Shown: piece after piece, positions 12,956-25,310 of the stretch | Position numbering within the stretch: the first letter of the stretch is position 1 | How the letters are laid out: every line of letters starts with the position of its first letter | Assembly (NCBI RefSeq): GCF_910592395.1 | Contig: NC_088320.1 | Span: 6,512,001 to 6,572,000 of the forward strand | Length of the DNA: 60,000 bases | Source of the DNA: Lineus longissimus | Lineage: Eukaryota > Nemertea > Pilidiophora > Heteronemertea > Lineidae | Reading direction: 5' to 3' | Translations under genes and position numbers: made by a program | Notes under the pieces: generated by a model | Told to the model about the DNA's origin: nothing | Seen by the model: only the letters and a program-made list of their open reading frames with translations | Databases searched by the model: none

Positions 12956-14284
12956 CCTACAAAACATGGGATATTTCCACAAAATTTCTATAGAATTTTC
13001 CCATGTATATAACACACTATGAAAGGCCTAATCGGATCATATATGCTTTAAGTACATGTCGTGTTTTTGTCAGTCTTTTGTGCGGGCCCATCTTTGTATG
13101 AAGATAGCCCCGGGCCGTAAAGGATTCCGTAGGATCAGTGCACAGATTGCCAAGAAATACCTGCCTGCGTCGAATGAGCCATTTCATAAAATTCAGTACT
13201 TAAATTCTGTACCTAAATTTAAATATTAGCATAGGATTTTAGTAGCAGATTTTGAGGTGTCTGTTGGTGAGTACGTGTCACTACTCCACTCCGGACGCGT
13301 TATATTGTTCAAAGGATGACACCCCTCTTTTTTTATTTTTCTTGTCAATTTGCCATTAAACACCTTGTTGAAATCTTATCGACGTAATCGAATCTCGCAC
13401 CTAATTAGGCAATAAATTCGTCTCACTTTCTCAAGTTGTTTTCTGATGGAGCGATCGGATTTCCATCTCCAAATCTGAAGCAGACCACGTGCTGTAAAGT
13501 TTTGATTTGGTTGATACGAAAGCTCCACATGATACCTCTTGAACAATGTGTAAATGAGTCTGTGCCTGATAACTCAACTGAGTGTTGTTGAGTTTTGCGC
13601 AAGACTAAAACATTTGTGAGATTTGGAGGGATTTCCCGAAAATCTCATTAAGGCCCGGATGATAATGCGGCGGCCATCTTGACGAAAATGGCCACAGTTT
13701 TGAATGGGGCTGATATGATAATTGAAGGGTCGAGATCAGAGCGGAAACATTCCCGAATACCCCTTGAGGCCAGGTCCAAAATAACGACCAGTTTTATTCA
13801 GGGTTAGGTTAGGACGGAGGCAGGGGGACAGGAATAAGGCTTTTGTAAAGGATTCCTTGTGAGACGTCTAAAAATTTCTTTAGAAACCAGATATTTTGTC
13901 TCGTTTATTCTCGATGTAGTCCGTCATTATACGTTTTGAGGAGGATCACGGGGTCAAGTGTTTGCGTTTGAGCATGTAACTATTTCAATCACTGAAAACT
14001 CCCACTGGAGATGTTCAACTTAATGAATCCGGAAAATAAGCATTCAAGATATTTTCTTTTGTGTTAAAAGCCATAATTTGCATTGTTGTTTATGCACATT
14101 ACACTATGATTATGTTTAACAAAATCTTTAACGTTTCAGGTCAAGCTACCTAAAATATGATTGGTTTTGCTCAAGCATTCATTTGCGTTTTCTTCTTCAT
14201 AGCAAAAGACTAAATGATCTCACCCTTCTCTCCATTCGGTTTTCCTGTGACGTCGTTTACTTATCACGCCTCTTATACTTACAG
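12956..14284. other. Non-coding sequence upstream of the FBXL7-like exon
   Basis: No coding exon recognised. A GC-rich hairpin, GGGCCCATCTT pairing with AAGATAGCCCCGGGCC, lies at about 13083-13118. The last bases (TCTTATACTTACAG, ending 14284) form a pyrimidine-rich splice acceptor for the next feature. Confidence 0.5.
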
Positions 14285-15475
14285 ATGACATCCAGATATC
14301 ACAGACCGAGTCCCAGCATGATACAACCAGTTCGGGCGTCCAGTCAGACATCAGTCCAGATCCGCCAAGGAACGTAACTTTCCGTCCCCAAACAAACCAC
14401 AGCTCGGACAGACGCTCGGACAGACGGAGCAATTGCTCCAGTGATTATAACGAGTATACTGTGACAGCAGTGGTGCATGGTGTACCGAACAGTACCAGTA
14501 CTCCTCCTCCGCCGTTGGGTAATGACGGGACGCAAATGTACCCACGAAGTAGAGTGGATGTGACTTTAGATAGCGATTCGAGTAGTGAACCGAGGGGGTA
14601 CCAGCAAAAGGTTCGAAACAGGACGCAGCGCCATCTACAAAGTAGTTCCGAAACGAATGGACGGACATTGCGCGGGGATAACCATTCTTTAGACAGTGAT
14701 TCGAGTAGTGATCCGCGGTTGCATAGCAGGGTAGGCCGGTTTAAATACCAGCATAGAGGTCAGGGGTCAGATTTCAGTGATTCTAGTGGAGATCCGCGAT
14801 TCACGAAAGTGACATTTAAAAATCACGTGACATTTAATAACCACGTGATGGAGACTAGTTTTGACAGTTCGTGCAGCGATCCTGCGCGGTTTATTTCCCC
14901 GATGACTAGTCCACTCAAGTCCCCCGGTGTGCCATACTATACCAGCTCCCCAAACTGCCCTATTGACCCTTCCTCGGACTATTCCAGCGGAAATCTCTCA
15001 CAAACTGACTTACAGGAGACGCAAACGATCATGCAACTTGCAAACCTAAAGAAACGGCAAAGGAAATTCAACTATTTTGATCTATTACCCGATGATGTCA
15101 TACAGCGAATTTTCGCCTATCAGTCAACAGATGACAAATGTCGTTGTGCTCGAGTTTGTAACCGCTGGTTCGGATTAGTGTGGGACCCGTGTCTCTGGAG
15201 TACAATTAGGATATCAGGGGACGAGGTTGAAGTTGACAAAGCTCTGAAGGTTATAACGAGGAGATTAAGTTACGACACCCCGTACCTATGCATGACTGTT
15301 CATTCTATTGTACTCAATGGGTGCTCAAGGTTGACCGATACGGGTCTACAGTACATTGCGGCGAGGTGTCCGGAGCTGATAAAACTAGAGATCCTTGGAT
15401 GCCATCAGATCACAAACTGGGCGCTGTTCGAGATTGTGTCGAAGTGTACGAATTTAGAGCATTTAAACGTGTCAG
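14285..15475 (+). CDS. FBXL7: FBXL7-like exon: N-terminal linker, F-box, first LRRs
   Basis: The acceptor TTATACTTACAG ends at 14284 and the donor GTAAGC starts at 15476. The first codon is split (one base upstream), so the ATG at 14285 is out of frame and is not the start. The exon carries four acidic Ser-rich repeats of the form DSxSS(D/E)PR (near 14571, 14698, 14785 and 14870), then the F-box (~15070-15215), then the first LRRs including LTDTGLQYIAARCPEL. Confidence 0.9.
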
Positions 15476-16573
15476 GTAAGCTCAGATAACCTATCAAACC
15501 TTGGCTGACGTTTGTGTATTGGGCCGAGTCGGAATATCGCGAATATATCTGTTGACGGCCTTACCGACGCCGGCGATTCAGTTCAAGTTGTCCTTAATAG
15601 ATCTCCTTCCTCCTACATAACAACTTTACACGATTTTGTTGCGCCTTAGACAAAAACCAGCCCACAAGCCACTAAGGCCATATTATTGGGACTTATGTGC
15701 TTGTAGAAATACCTCAGTTGTTGATGATGAAATCATCTCCCTTTATGAACACTTTGTCACCATGTTTAAGATAAACATGTCGGCACCTTCTACTTTCATT
15801 CTTCTGCTTTTTCTAACGTGACCGCTGCTCTTATTTCAGCTTGTCCGAGTGTGACCTGTATCAGTCTGACTCCCGAAGCCTCCATGCAGAGCTCACCCCT
15901 CCGAAGCAAACAGATCCTCCTCCGGCACTTGGACCTCACGGACTGCCACAACTTAGAGGACTCCGGCCTCACCATCATCACCTCCCATTGCACCCAACTC
16001 CTCTTCCTGTACCTACGGCGCTGCGTCAAGATCTCCGACATCGGGATGCAATACATCGCGAACTTTTGCCCGCATCTGCGTGAGCTTAGTATATGCGACT
16101 GCCGAAAGGTGACAGACTTTGGACTGCGTGAACTCGCAAAGTTGGAGACGAGTTTACGATATTTGAGCGTCGCAAAATGTGATAAGATTTCCGATGTAGG
16201 GATCAAGTACATTGCGAAGTATTGCCATAGACTGCGTTACATGAATGCACGGGGCTGTGAGGCAGTCTCCGATGACGGGGTGCATTATTTGGTGCGGAGC
16301 TGCGGCCGGCTGCGCTCATTGGATATCGGAAAGTGTGACATCACGGACGATGGTCTGTTCAGCATTGCAGAAAACTGCGGACAATTGCGGAAGCTGAGTG
16401 TGAAGTCGTGCGAAGGCATTTCGGATCAAGGCATCATGGCGGTCGCTTGTAGCCGGCCGCAACTGGAGCACTTGAATATCCAAGACTGTCCCGTGTCTAT
16501 TGAGGCGTACAGGGCTGTAAAGAAGTTTTGCAAAAAGTGTATAATTGAACATACAAATCCTGGTTTTTACTAG
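14285..16573 (+). CDS. FBXL7: FBXL7-like F-box/leucine-rich-repeat protein (3' two coding exons)
   Basis: FBXL7 proteins are substrate-recognition subunits of SCF (SKP1-CUL1-F-box) ubiquitin ligases. The F-box binds SKP1 and the leucine-rich repeats bind the substrate. Coding exons are 14285-15475 and 15840-16573, joined across a 364-bp GT..AG intron in phase 1, at the position I recall for vertebrate FBXL7 (just after NLEHLNVSG). Together they encode 640 residues plus one split codon. Residues 1 to ~260 are a low-complexity Ser/Asp-rich region, ~262-310 the F-box (FDLLPDDVIQRIF, CARVCNRW, DPCLWSTI), and the rest about ten cysteine-containing LRRs, ending CIIEHTNPGFY, close to the vertebrate C-terminus. 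The reading frame is open back to the acceptor, so at least one 5' coding exon is missing from my annotation. The N-terminal region is much longer than in vertebrate FBXL7 (about 490 aa in total). Confidence 0.93.
15476..15839 (+). other. FBXL7-like intron, 364 bp
   Basis: A GT..AG phase 1 intron: donor CAG|GTAAGC, acceptor CTCTTATTTCAG. Read-through hits a stop within a few codons. The pyrimidine tract before the acceptor is well formed. Confidence 0.9.
15840..16573 (+). CDS. FBXL7: FBXL7-like terminal exon: LRRs and C-terminus
   Basis: It starts in the split codon GCT and reads CPSVTCISLTPEAS, directly comparable to the CSKVTCISLTREAS segment of vertebrate FBXL7. It continues through successive repeats such as LRYLSVAKCDKISDVGIKYI and LRSLDIGKCDITDDGL and stops at TAG 16571-16573. 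A family-typical final segment and a clean stop show the C-terminus is complete. Confidence 0.93.
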
Positions 16574-19500
16574 ACCATTGAGGTACCAGGTTTGATTTTA
16601 TTGGAAGTCAGTGCGGATAGGTGCAGGATATAGGTCTATCAGTGCTGTCGATGAATATCTGTCACCAGCAAGGAAACAATAATATTTATGTTTCTTTTGG
16701 CATACAAAATATTCAAGTCGAGAAATTGTTACAACGAGCAACTTTATTGCCAAAAGATGGCAGCAATGGTTAGCGGTCCAATACAATCAGAATCTTCCGT
16801 AGAAGAAATCGATATGGACTTGCCCATGTTGACATGAACTGGAAATATCTTGTATATCGAACCGCTATACTGACGCCTACCGGTAGTAAGTTTCTCACTG
16901 ACCTGGCAGTATACGCTGCAACATTAATGTACATGGACTTCTGTATACATAGGTCCGTGATGTAGGAACCGAAGGAGAGGCCTATCATCCACCTATGGGC
17001 AAACATGCTTCACAATTTTTGTCATTCAATGGAGAGTTGACCAGCTCCTCGTCCATCCAAATATGCTGTAACTCTCACATTTTTCTGTACTGTGTAATTC
17101 GTCCAACTCTTTCGATTAAGGCCATTACAATATCGGTGCTGTCATTGCTGACGTCCAATTGATGTGTTTTTCAAGTATATCTGCGATAGTTTTACTATAT
17201 GCATAATAGATGGCGTCTTTAAGTTGCCATGATCGGCTACTGTTATACTATGTGCAGTCGCTGGTGAACAAATGCTTCTGCTTCCTGTTTTAATGTGATC
17301 AACGCCGTATATCTTTTTCTGAACTGAAAGGTAGTTGCGCTAGCAAACTACGTGTGGCATTAAGGTCCAGGTTCATTCCAGCAAGCGTAAAATAGGAAAT
17401 TTGAACTTTATTTTCCCTTATTTATGTAAATAAGTGAAGATACGGACTCACCGATCCTGAGCAGACGATGTGTATAACTTGATGCAACCCTTGTATGTGT
17501 GTATAATGTATATTACACAGAAAACTGATGTAAACTCAATCACATTATTGAACGACGCTGACCTGTGACAAAAAAATGTGACACGGTTCGAAAGATACCC
17601 TTTTCTTTCCTTTATTTAGCTCAGAAATTAGTAAACGATCACTCCTGGTATAAGGTTCCATCCACAAATTTGTTACTTGTTCCAGCCATTAGTTTGACCT
17701 GTCCACAAATTGACGTATTATTCCTGCCAATTATTGACACCATCCCAATTCCGGCCTGTCATGTCCCCTGAAATAACGCAGAACATGAGAGATATCGTAA
17801 CATGAATCAATCACCGGAGAATTAGTATAGTTGCCTTTTTCAGATGGCGCCACTTGCAAATTATTAGCATATCTGTGTGCATTGAATGTCACATCACTAG
17901 GAATATGGCATCGCGATTACTTTGACGATGTCGTTGATTGATCTGGATGAACAGTATTCCGCTGATATTGACCACCACTGCTTCTTGATGTTTTCTCTGG
18001 TGACAATAACCGTGAGATCACATGTGCTTGTTCAGGATGTGTACTCCACTTGGCGTCGCATGGTTGCTGGATGTATAGGGCGTCCGAAAACGTGTTTTAA
18101 TTGAATTTGACACACAATCGTAAGCTTTCATTTCGGTGAAATGGGATATAGTGTCATCCAGAAAAAAAGTTACAGGGGAACCGAATGGGTTACTGTTAGG
18201 ATTTTCCAGTGTGACACCGATTTGCTGCTGTGTAATACATGGAAAATATCTGACCTATTTCTGCTTAGTATAGCATTCACGCCTATATTCTTTCACGCGA
18301 TAGATGAGTCGTCACTATGTGTGGTCACTGGCCCAACCAGTGGAATGATTCAACTACTCGCGGTGAAAAGAATTCGGAGCTCTTTTGGGATACCCTCTAA
18401 TTCATCCGGCAAACTTGCCGCTGATGATGATTCCTCTCGTTTTTGAGGTAATTATACAAACGCAGTAATTTGAAACTAGCCTGTATTATCTGTAAATATT
18501 TTTTAACGTATGTAAAGGCCATTTAGAGATGAGTTATTTATTTTGTTTATATTACAAACATAATATGCTGGTAATACGACATTTCTAAATAAAATCACAA
18601 TTCAAGGAAAATTCGTTTTGTCTGGTATTTACCGTGGATACCTTGGATTAGTTGTACGTGGCGTATCAAAGACGCATGTGCTGTTTTTCGTGTGGTATGA
18701 ACACATCCATGGTAGTTTGCATATCGACTTTGAGATGGCGATTCCATAGTTTCCCTCAAACTTTGATAACTGGACATTGGCGAGGGACGACTCGAAGGCA
18801 AGTGTGTCGGAAAGGCAACTTCTACCAATTTTAAGAGGATGCACATCATCAACGACCCCGTCCGCAACTCGTAGGGATACTGGCATTCCCATACTGCACA
18901 ATTCTACAGAAAGAACCTATTAAGTGGGTTTCGATATCGTAAAGTCACAGTTACGGTTGTACAGGCATCGTGGCCTGGGCTGACGTCGTCACTGCGGACA
19001 AAGCGCGTCACAAACATACACAGGAAGAAACATCCAATGGCTGCATCTGCATTTATCATCAGGGGGACAAATGCACATTTCAATGTCACCAATGTGTATG
19101 TACAGCGGATACAAAAACGTGCCCGTTAGGTTTTGATATGCCCTGTATAAAAAAAACCGACTGGTCAACGAAGTCGTCTTCCGGCATGTGTAGCACTCGA
19201 CTGTTCACCTTATTCGACCGTGTTGCTGTGTCAAGAATCCGCGTGCTTGACATTTTGCTTCCCCCAGCCAAAAGCCTTTACAACTGGTAGTCAAGATGCG
19301 TGCAGATGACAAGGGATTTTGCACGTCACCTGTCGGCCAATTACTTCAAAATTCAGAAGCGGTATTCGTATTACCATAAAAAGCGGGCAGGATGGGAACC
19401 TCCGCTGTATTTAATTTTTATCGCCACAACATATGGTTTGCTTCATCATGTTATCACTGCCATGCTTCAAGACATCAATTCCCATTGTCCCCGCATTGAA

Positions 19501-20800
19501 CCAGCATCGACCACTTCCCAAAGTCATCGCTGCCCCTCCCCCACAGCCACCGCGAATCACCCCGCTAAATCACATCCGTCATGTTTTGATTTTCAATTAA
19601 GGCCGGGGCCGCCTTACGCCTGACAAAATAAAGGAAATGGCCTAAGTTGCTTTAAGATGTTTGAACATAGCCAAGACAATGATTTCCAATTTCTAATAGT
19701 TTTTACAGTTGTAGAGTGGCATTAGGGGCATTAGCCGACGAGGGGGAACACATGACGGGATGGATGCGTCTAATTAAGTAAATGTGTTTATATTGAGTCG
19801 AGATATGGATGAGCCTGTCCATTATAGGCCGCTTCAGAATAGGGCAACACATATCTTTCTTTTTCCCCGGCTGGTGGATGGTCATCACGTTTATCGGAAG
19901 ACATTTTCGAATATTTGCGTGTGCCAAATTATGTTTTTATCCAAGTGTCTCTGCTGTAGTTTAGCTAACGCTGCCGTTTGTTTCTAACGCCGATTGAGCA
20001 ATGAGTCAGGTAACTGGCTATTAATTAGACAAGAATGTTTAGTGTTAAACTTGGGACGAGACGGATGGGCGTGGTCCCATGAACGCTAACAGTACTAACT
20101 GATATCCACACTGTCTCCAGGCGTTCGAAGCGGGCCACTCCGGAGGACGGTTCGAATCGACGCATGGAGAATCGAGTCTTCTCTAATTGACGTTCCATCA
20201 ATTTCCAGTTGCCCGATACTATAACCTGCATCCCTCCGCATCCCCTTATTTCGTAAGTGGTTATAATAGCTGGGAGCTGTGTACCCAGAACAGGTGTCTA
20301 GCTCGCTATAATGAACGGGTCAATAAGACCGTCTTCATGAGATGTAACGCCGCCTAAGCAGGCGATATTCCCGGCTCCTAATTGATCTAACATGTCGTTA
20401 TTCGCTTACCTCGCTTAATTGCTTGGGATAATGTGAATTTTAGGTACTCTGACAGTCGGCTTCGGGGTTCTTTTAAAGCGATTTTGTCTCTTATTCGATG
20501 GTTGCGCCGAAATGATGGATAATTTGCCAACTGGAAGGGGTTTATTGCGCAATTGAATCTTATTTCAGTTTATGTTGATTGCTAGTTGATATTGTGGTAC
20601 TTTGAGAGGTATAGTATCTTAAAGAACATGCGGTACGTACTAGGCCCTGTAATTTCTTCAATAAATCAAAAAAATTGTTATCCAGTGGTCAACTTTTTAT
20701 TTGAAAGCGGTTGACGTTTTTCAAGTTTTGTTATAACTTGTAGATAATGGACAAAGAACGCGATATTTGGTATTCTAAACGGTCTCTAAAAAAGGAAAAG
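16574..20800. other. 3' flank of FBXL7-like gene and intergenic sequence
   Basis: Contains the unmapped 3' UTR. I saw no AATAAA close to the stop; the first clear one is far downstream near 18587. The ORF at 18970-19290 is cysteine-rich in its middle but lacks an in-frame early ATG and a recognisable domain. Around 20260-20450 the sequence has closely spaced CTAATTGA and TTAATTGC motifs. Confidence 0.45.
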
Positions 20801-20975
20801 GCGTAGTGGTTATGGTTAGAACGCGGGCTCAGAGTAGTAGGTTCGACTCTCGGAAGGACTACTGTTTCGTCTTAGTGTCTTGAGCAAGACACTTAACTTT
20901 GAATTGCTTCGTCCTTTGAACGAGAGACGTAAAACCGAGGCTGCTTGTGCAAGATCAGTGGCTTGCTTTTGACTC
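20801..20975 (+). mobile_element. tRNA-derived SINE remnant
   Basis: An A-box-like TAGTGGTTATGG (from ~20804) is followed about 35 bp later by a B-box GGTTCGACTCT (20840-20850). Downstream come CTTGAGCAAGACACTTAAC and GAGAGACGTAAAACCGAGG, a body type common in invertebrate SINEs. A second copy of the CTTGAGCAAGACACT segment lies near 52712. The 3' end is not defined; similarity in style may extend further. Confidence 0.6.
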
Positions 20976-23900
20976 AACCTCTGGCGAAAGACGGAGTCAC
21001 TAGGCCAATAAACCAAATTGGCGCCTAACCATAGTGGCACGCGAAAAGCTCACCTCGCCGTGAAGAAGGACTCCCTTGAGAATGGCATTGTCAGTGACGT
21101 AAAAGGGAGAAGCCTGGTCTTTGGTGACGTCAGCGCAATGCCATCCTGATCCACACAGCAAAAACGAAACACCATAATCCAGAGGTAAGGCGATATCCTC
21201 AAACACCTTAAACTCGTTTTAGTTTTGTTTTAGAGCCGTCTTCACTGGCGTGAAATGACTCTGTCAATAGCGACACCATTACTGGCGAATTTGCCCCAAA
21301 CTCTTCAACGCTCGGCAAATAATTACGGGAGAAAATGTTCATTCCCATTAGAGGAGGGGTCGATGGGATGTTAGATAAACGTTCACTGAGTCAGAGAAAC
21401 GCCAATTGGTGAGTAACCTTGATCGTAGCCTGGGTTTTGTTTCTGTAAGATTGTAACCGAAAGAGAAATGCACCTTTGTACGTCATTTAACTATTGGACA
21501 GGACGTGTTCTCCATAAGAGACTAAATTTATTGTCACACTGGCTGTGATTTTGAGTGAGGAATTTTCGTCTTCTTCTTCTTCAGGTAGAAGAAGGTATTT
21601 TGACTTTATAAGCTCTAATTTGTATTTTTCGCAAGATCGATTTACACTACATCCGTGTGCCGTTTTCCAATAAATGTTTTATTCAGATTTCTGACAAACC
21701 AAATTCCTTTCCCTTGATTTCTAGATATCCCTTACAAAGAATAACAAAAATAACTTGATCCAAACGCCCTGCCCCCGCTCCTCACATACACACAATTACA
21801 ATACATGTAAATCATGCCAGCGCCAATCTTTCCTACCACCCAAATCCCCCGGCGGAAGGATACATCGATATCCCGTGGTTGTCAGGCGCCATCAATTAAA
21901 GTAATCACTTGAGCAAACGTCATCCAGGACGCGGTAAACTAACACAAACAACTCTTACACATCATCAAGAGCGTTCTAAAACATTTAACTACTTTCTCCT
22001 GCTACGAGGACTAATGTAAACTGCCCACTTCTGTATGTTAATTGTCGGTTTACCCGCCATTTTGTGCAATAATACTGGGAACATGCCACGTGGTCGGGCG
22101 GCCATGTTTGTTTTGCGAAATGGATTGATTTTAGTAAGAGGTTAGGGCTAAGAATGAGTTGCCAGTGGAGTCCACGGTAAATATTTTATTGGGGGTATTG
22201 TTTCAAGAAGATTCCGAACGATTTGATTGTTTGTTGTAAACAAACAAAATGGCTACGAGCACGCAACATTTTCCTGATCGGATTTTCGTCGATTTTTCAG
22301 CAACGATGAAATCGACAGAGATAGCTACAGATGAAATGTTTTTCAATCACGATGGCTCGTTCTCTGATCTCTTTACAACCTTCCCTCAATCACTTTCACA
22401 ACTTTTTCAACATGATGAATTGTTCAGAATACGCAAAATAACATGAATTGCATTTTGATCCACTTGGTCCCTTATGATCAAATGAGGCAGTGTTTTCCCA
22501 ACATTTTTTAACATGGTACTGCGAGAACCATTTATGGATTTGATGCGAAGTGAGTCTTACTGGCTCGTCAACTAACTGCGAATACAGTTGTTACGGATAC
22601 AAGTTGCTATTTCATATTAACAAATGTTTTTTTATTCATGGCGTTGATTCACCAAACGTGATAGGACTGAATAAATGACGTAACGTGACGTCACGACGGT
22701 ACAGGGGAAGATTGCAGGAATGCGACTGCATGAAGCGAGACGGAAAGCCGGTGGAGCACCCGGGTATATGAAACAGAGGTTGCGCCTCATGTCTGACTCC
22801 CACACCGACTACAACTTTGAAAATGAATTATAGTCGTCGGTGCGATATATTTCGAGTGTTTTTGAGTCCGACAGTTTCCTCTACTATTAGGGGGCGCTAG
22901 CAAACAGATTGATACGTTTCTCTCCAGTTCCTCAACTGAGAAATCTTGGTCTCTGTACCAAAAATGGTACTTCCACCCACTCGAGACCACGAGATGCCGG
23001 GGAGACACGTGGACAATTACCTCTCCGCTGCGTACGAACATCTCAAAAACCCAGCACGCTTTTGACAATGGCCGTAACATGAATGAAACCGATTTGATAT
23101 GAAATATTAATGAGATATTAAGACCGTATTAATTACGTCAATGGTCCATTTGTGTCCGAGGTGATCAAATACGGCGATGTTTAACTAACTTTTCGAGGCA
23201 ATCCGGAAAGAATACGAGCCTTTTACGGAAGTTGTGCTAAAAGTTTTTCCGCTTTGACAATATCCTGTGAATGCTGTCGTTTTTAGCTAGACTACTCGCT
23301 TTTGTAAACAAACCAGAAAAGGTATAATACTTGGTATTTGCTAAATATATTTAGTGTTGCTATAACAATCGTTTTGACCCCTGTTTTTCACTATTTATTT
23401 TCGTAATGGGTGCATGCATGCATCCAGATGGTGAGTTGCTTTGGTGTAACAGGAGGAATTGTCCCTCCTTTAGATTGGAATACCATTGCCGGCGATATAA
23501 TGATGTTTATTTTCAGATTTTCGAAGTATGACTTCAATTCACGAGCAAATAGGTCAGCCACCTTTAGCAGACCCTTGAATCACTACCCTACGCCAGAATC
23601 ACCATGATGATTAAAATAATATAAGCCGGTTATAGGCCACAATGGATTTGCAGAAATCTTTGCAGAGCCCCTCTATCTGCCAAATTTGCCGATTTTCTCT
23701 GAAGTGCGCTGCACGCAAAGCAGAGTTAAAGAAATTCTTTTTAAACCATTACAAAATGACAATCGGATAATTGGTAACCAATTCTTCCTTTTATCCGCTT
23801 TACCGTTTTATCGCTTTAAATTACTTCTCTTGAAAATATCCCGATATGATAAAGACAAAAGTGACGTGAGATCAATTTGGAAATCTAGGAGTCTGATTGG

Positions 23901-25310
23901 CCTGGTGACACACTCTCCAAAGCAGTGTCACACACGAGAAGCTCTGCTTTGGCGATTGATTTTTCCCCGTCGCTACGTTTTGCCATCAGAAAGAAAACGC
24001 CCCTCTTGCATCTATTATTACTATTGGAGATATTTATTACTCTCCGATACAGTTTATCTGTTGTTTTTAATTACCAATAGACTGGAGATTGTACTGAGCA
24101 CTCTGCAATGTAGGGTGTCATAATATAGGAATATCTGTGACTTGATGATGGAGAATCGCCGTCAGTAATCCTGCGAAGAAGAGTTGTATGTACGTTAGCG
24201 TTACGTTCACGTTATAAATGACGTCTGAGAACCCTTGGAGATTGATTCGTCATTCTGCAAACGAGAGTAACTTCAGCACCATGCTCATAATAATGGTTTT
24301 ACATAACTTGTTATCGGAGAATGATTGTCTGAACTCTGCAAGGAAGGGTTACAGTAGCCCCGCTCGCTGATAATAATAAACGATCGCTAATGCTACGTGT
24401 TGGAGATTGCCTCGCTGCTAATGACATATTAATTAGGCGGGGAAAAGTACAGGTGTTGTTCTCTACCTAGAGAGGAGGGGACATTTAAAAGAAAGACATC
24501 ACTGCAAGGGTTTAGTTGTCAACTAGCAGGCTGATGGGGCTGTCAAAGGAAATAAAGGGCGGATTGATCGTAAATTGTCAAAGTGATTCTTAATTGGATA
24601 AGTGACAGGTTTGATTGCGGTGATATCATATGGACAGCAGGTTGGCACATTGTCATTGAAGTTACATTTGCAGTCGGCAAGGAAGAGACAATACATTTCG
24701 AACTGTTTACTTTTTGGATGCCCTGGTGTTTGGACTTGGCATTTTTTTGGTGAAACTATAATGTGGTTGTCAAGGTGGCATCTTAACCCGGCGCCGGAAC
24801 TGGACATTTGGTGATGTTGTCAAACGGACAGCGATTTCTAAAGACCTGACACAGAGTTATGACGTATGACATTCTTTCGGACTATTGTAAGGTGCTAAAT
24901 ATTCTGAGGTAAAAGAAAAATCGGATGATAAAACTGGATGTCAAAGTGACTTAAATACAATTTTGGTAAGACTACATATAAAAGTATAGACGATCCTCAT
25001 TGGAAGTCCTAAAAGTTTCAAACGTATGGGAAACTGGTCACGTTTAGTTTACTGAGCTGCTTATAGGATGATTTACTAAATAACACAGTGTTTAGGACAG
25101 GCAGTGAATGGGGCTTAATCATATTGAAGCCGAACAAACGGTACGGTGGAGGACGATTGAATTGTGACTGACGAAATAACTTTGAAAAAGCACCGCCTGG
25201 TTTGGATTTTTTCTAAAAACAAAAAGGAACTATATGATCAAAAAGTGTGGATTTAATCATTACAGGCTTACTTTTACAAATATTTGAAACACAAGTTTAC
25301 CGACAAAAAT
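20976..25310. other. Upstream flank of the homeobox gene
   Basis: No coding exon recognised. It contains several homeodomain-type sites (CAATTAAAG near 21892, TATTAATTACG near 23128, ATTAATTAGG near 24428, TTAATTGG near 24591) and a TGACGTCA near 22686. A possible 5' UTR splice acceptor (TTTAATCATTACAG) ends near 25264, 46 bp before the ATG. I cannot place a promoter. Confidence 0.4.

Noticed and set aside
11757-13015. ORFs rich in HFAYTHFAY repeats on both strands
   Set aside because: They are translations of the inverted tandem arms of the foldback element, not proteins.
14285-14287. ATG immediately after the FBXL7-like acceptor as a start codon
   Set aside because: It is out of frame with the F-box reading frame and runs into a stop after about 30 codons.
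18970-19290. Cysteine-rich + strand ORF (GCICIYHQGDKCTFQCHQC)
   Set aside because: No early in-frame ATG, no recognisable domain spacing, and the antisense strand is equally open.
22249-22446. 65-codon ORF with a good start context (ACAAAATGG)
   Set aside because: Short, no domain, no splice donor or partner exon.
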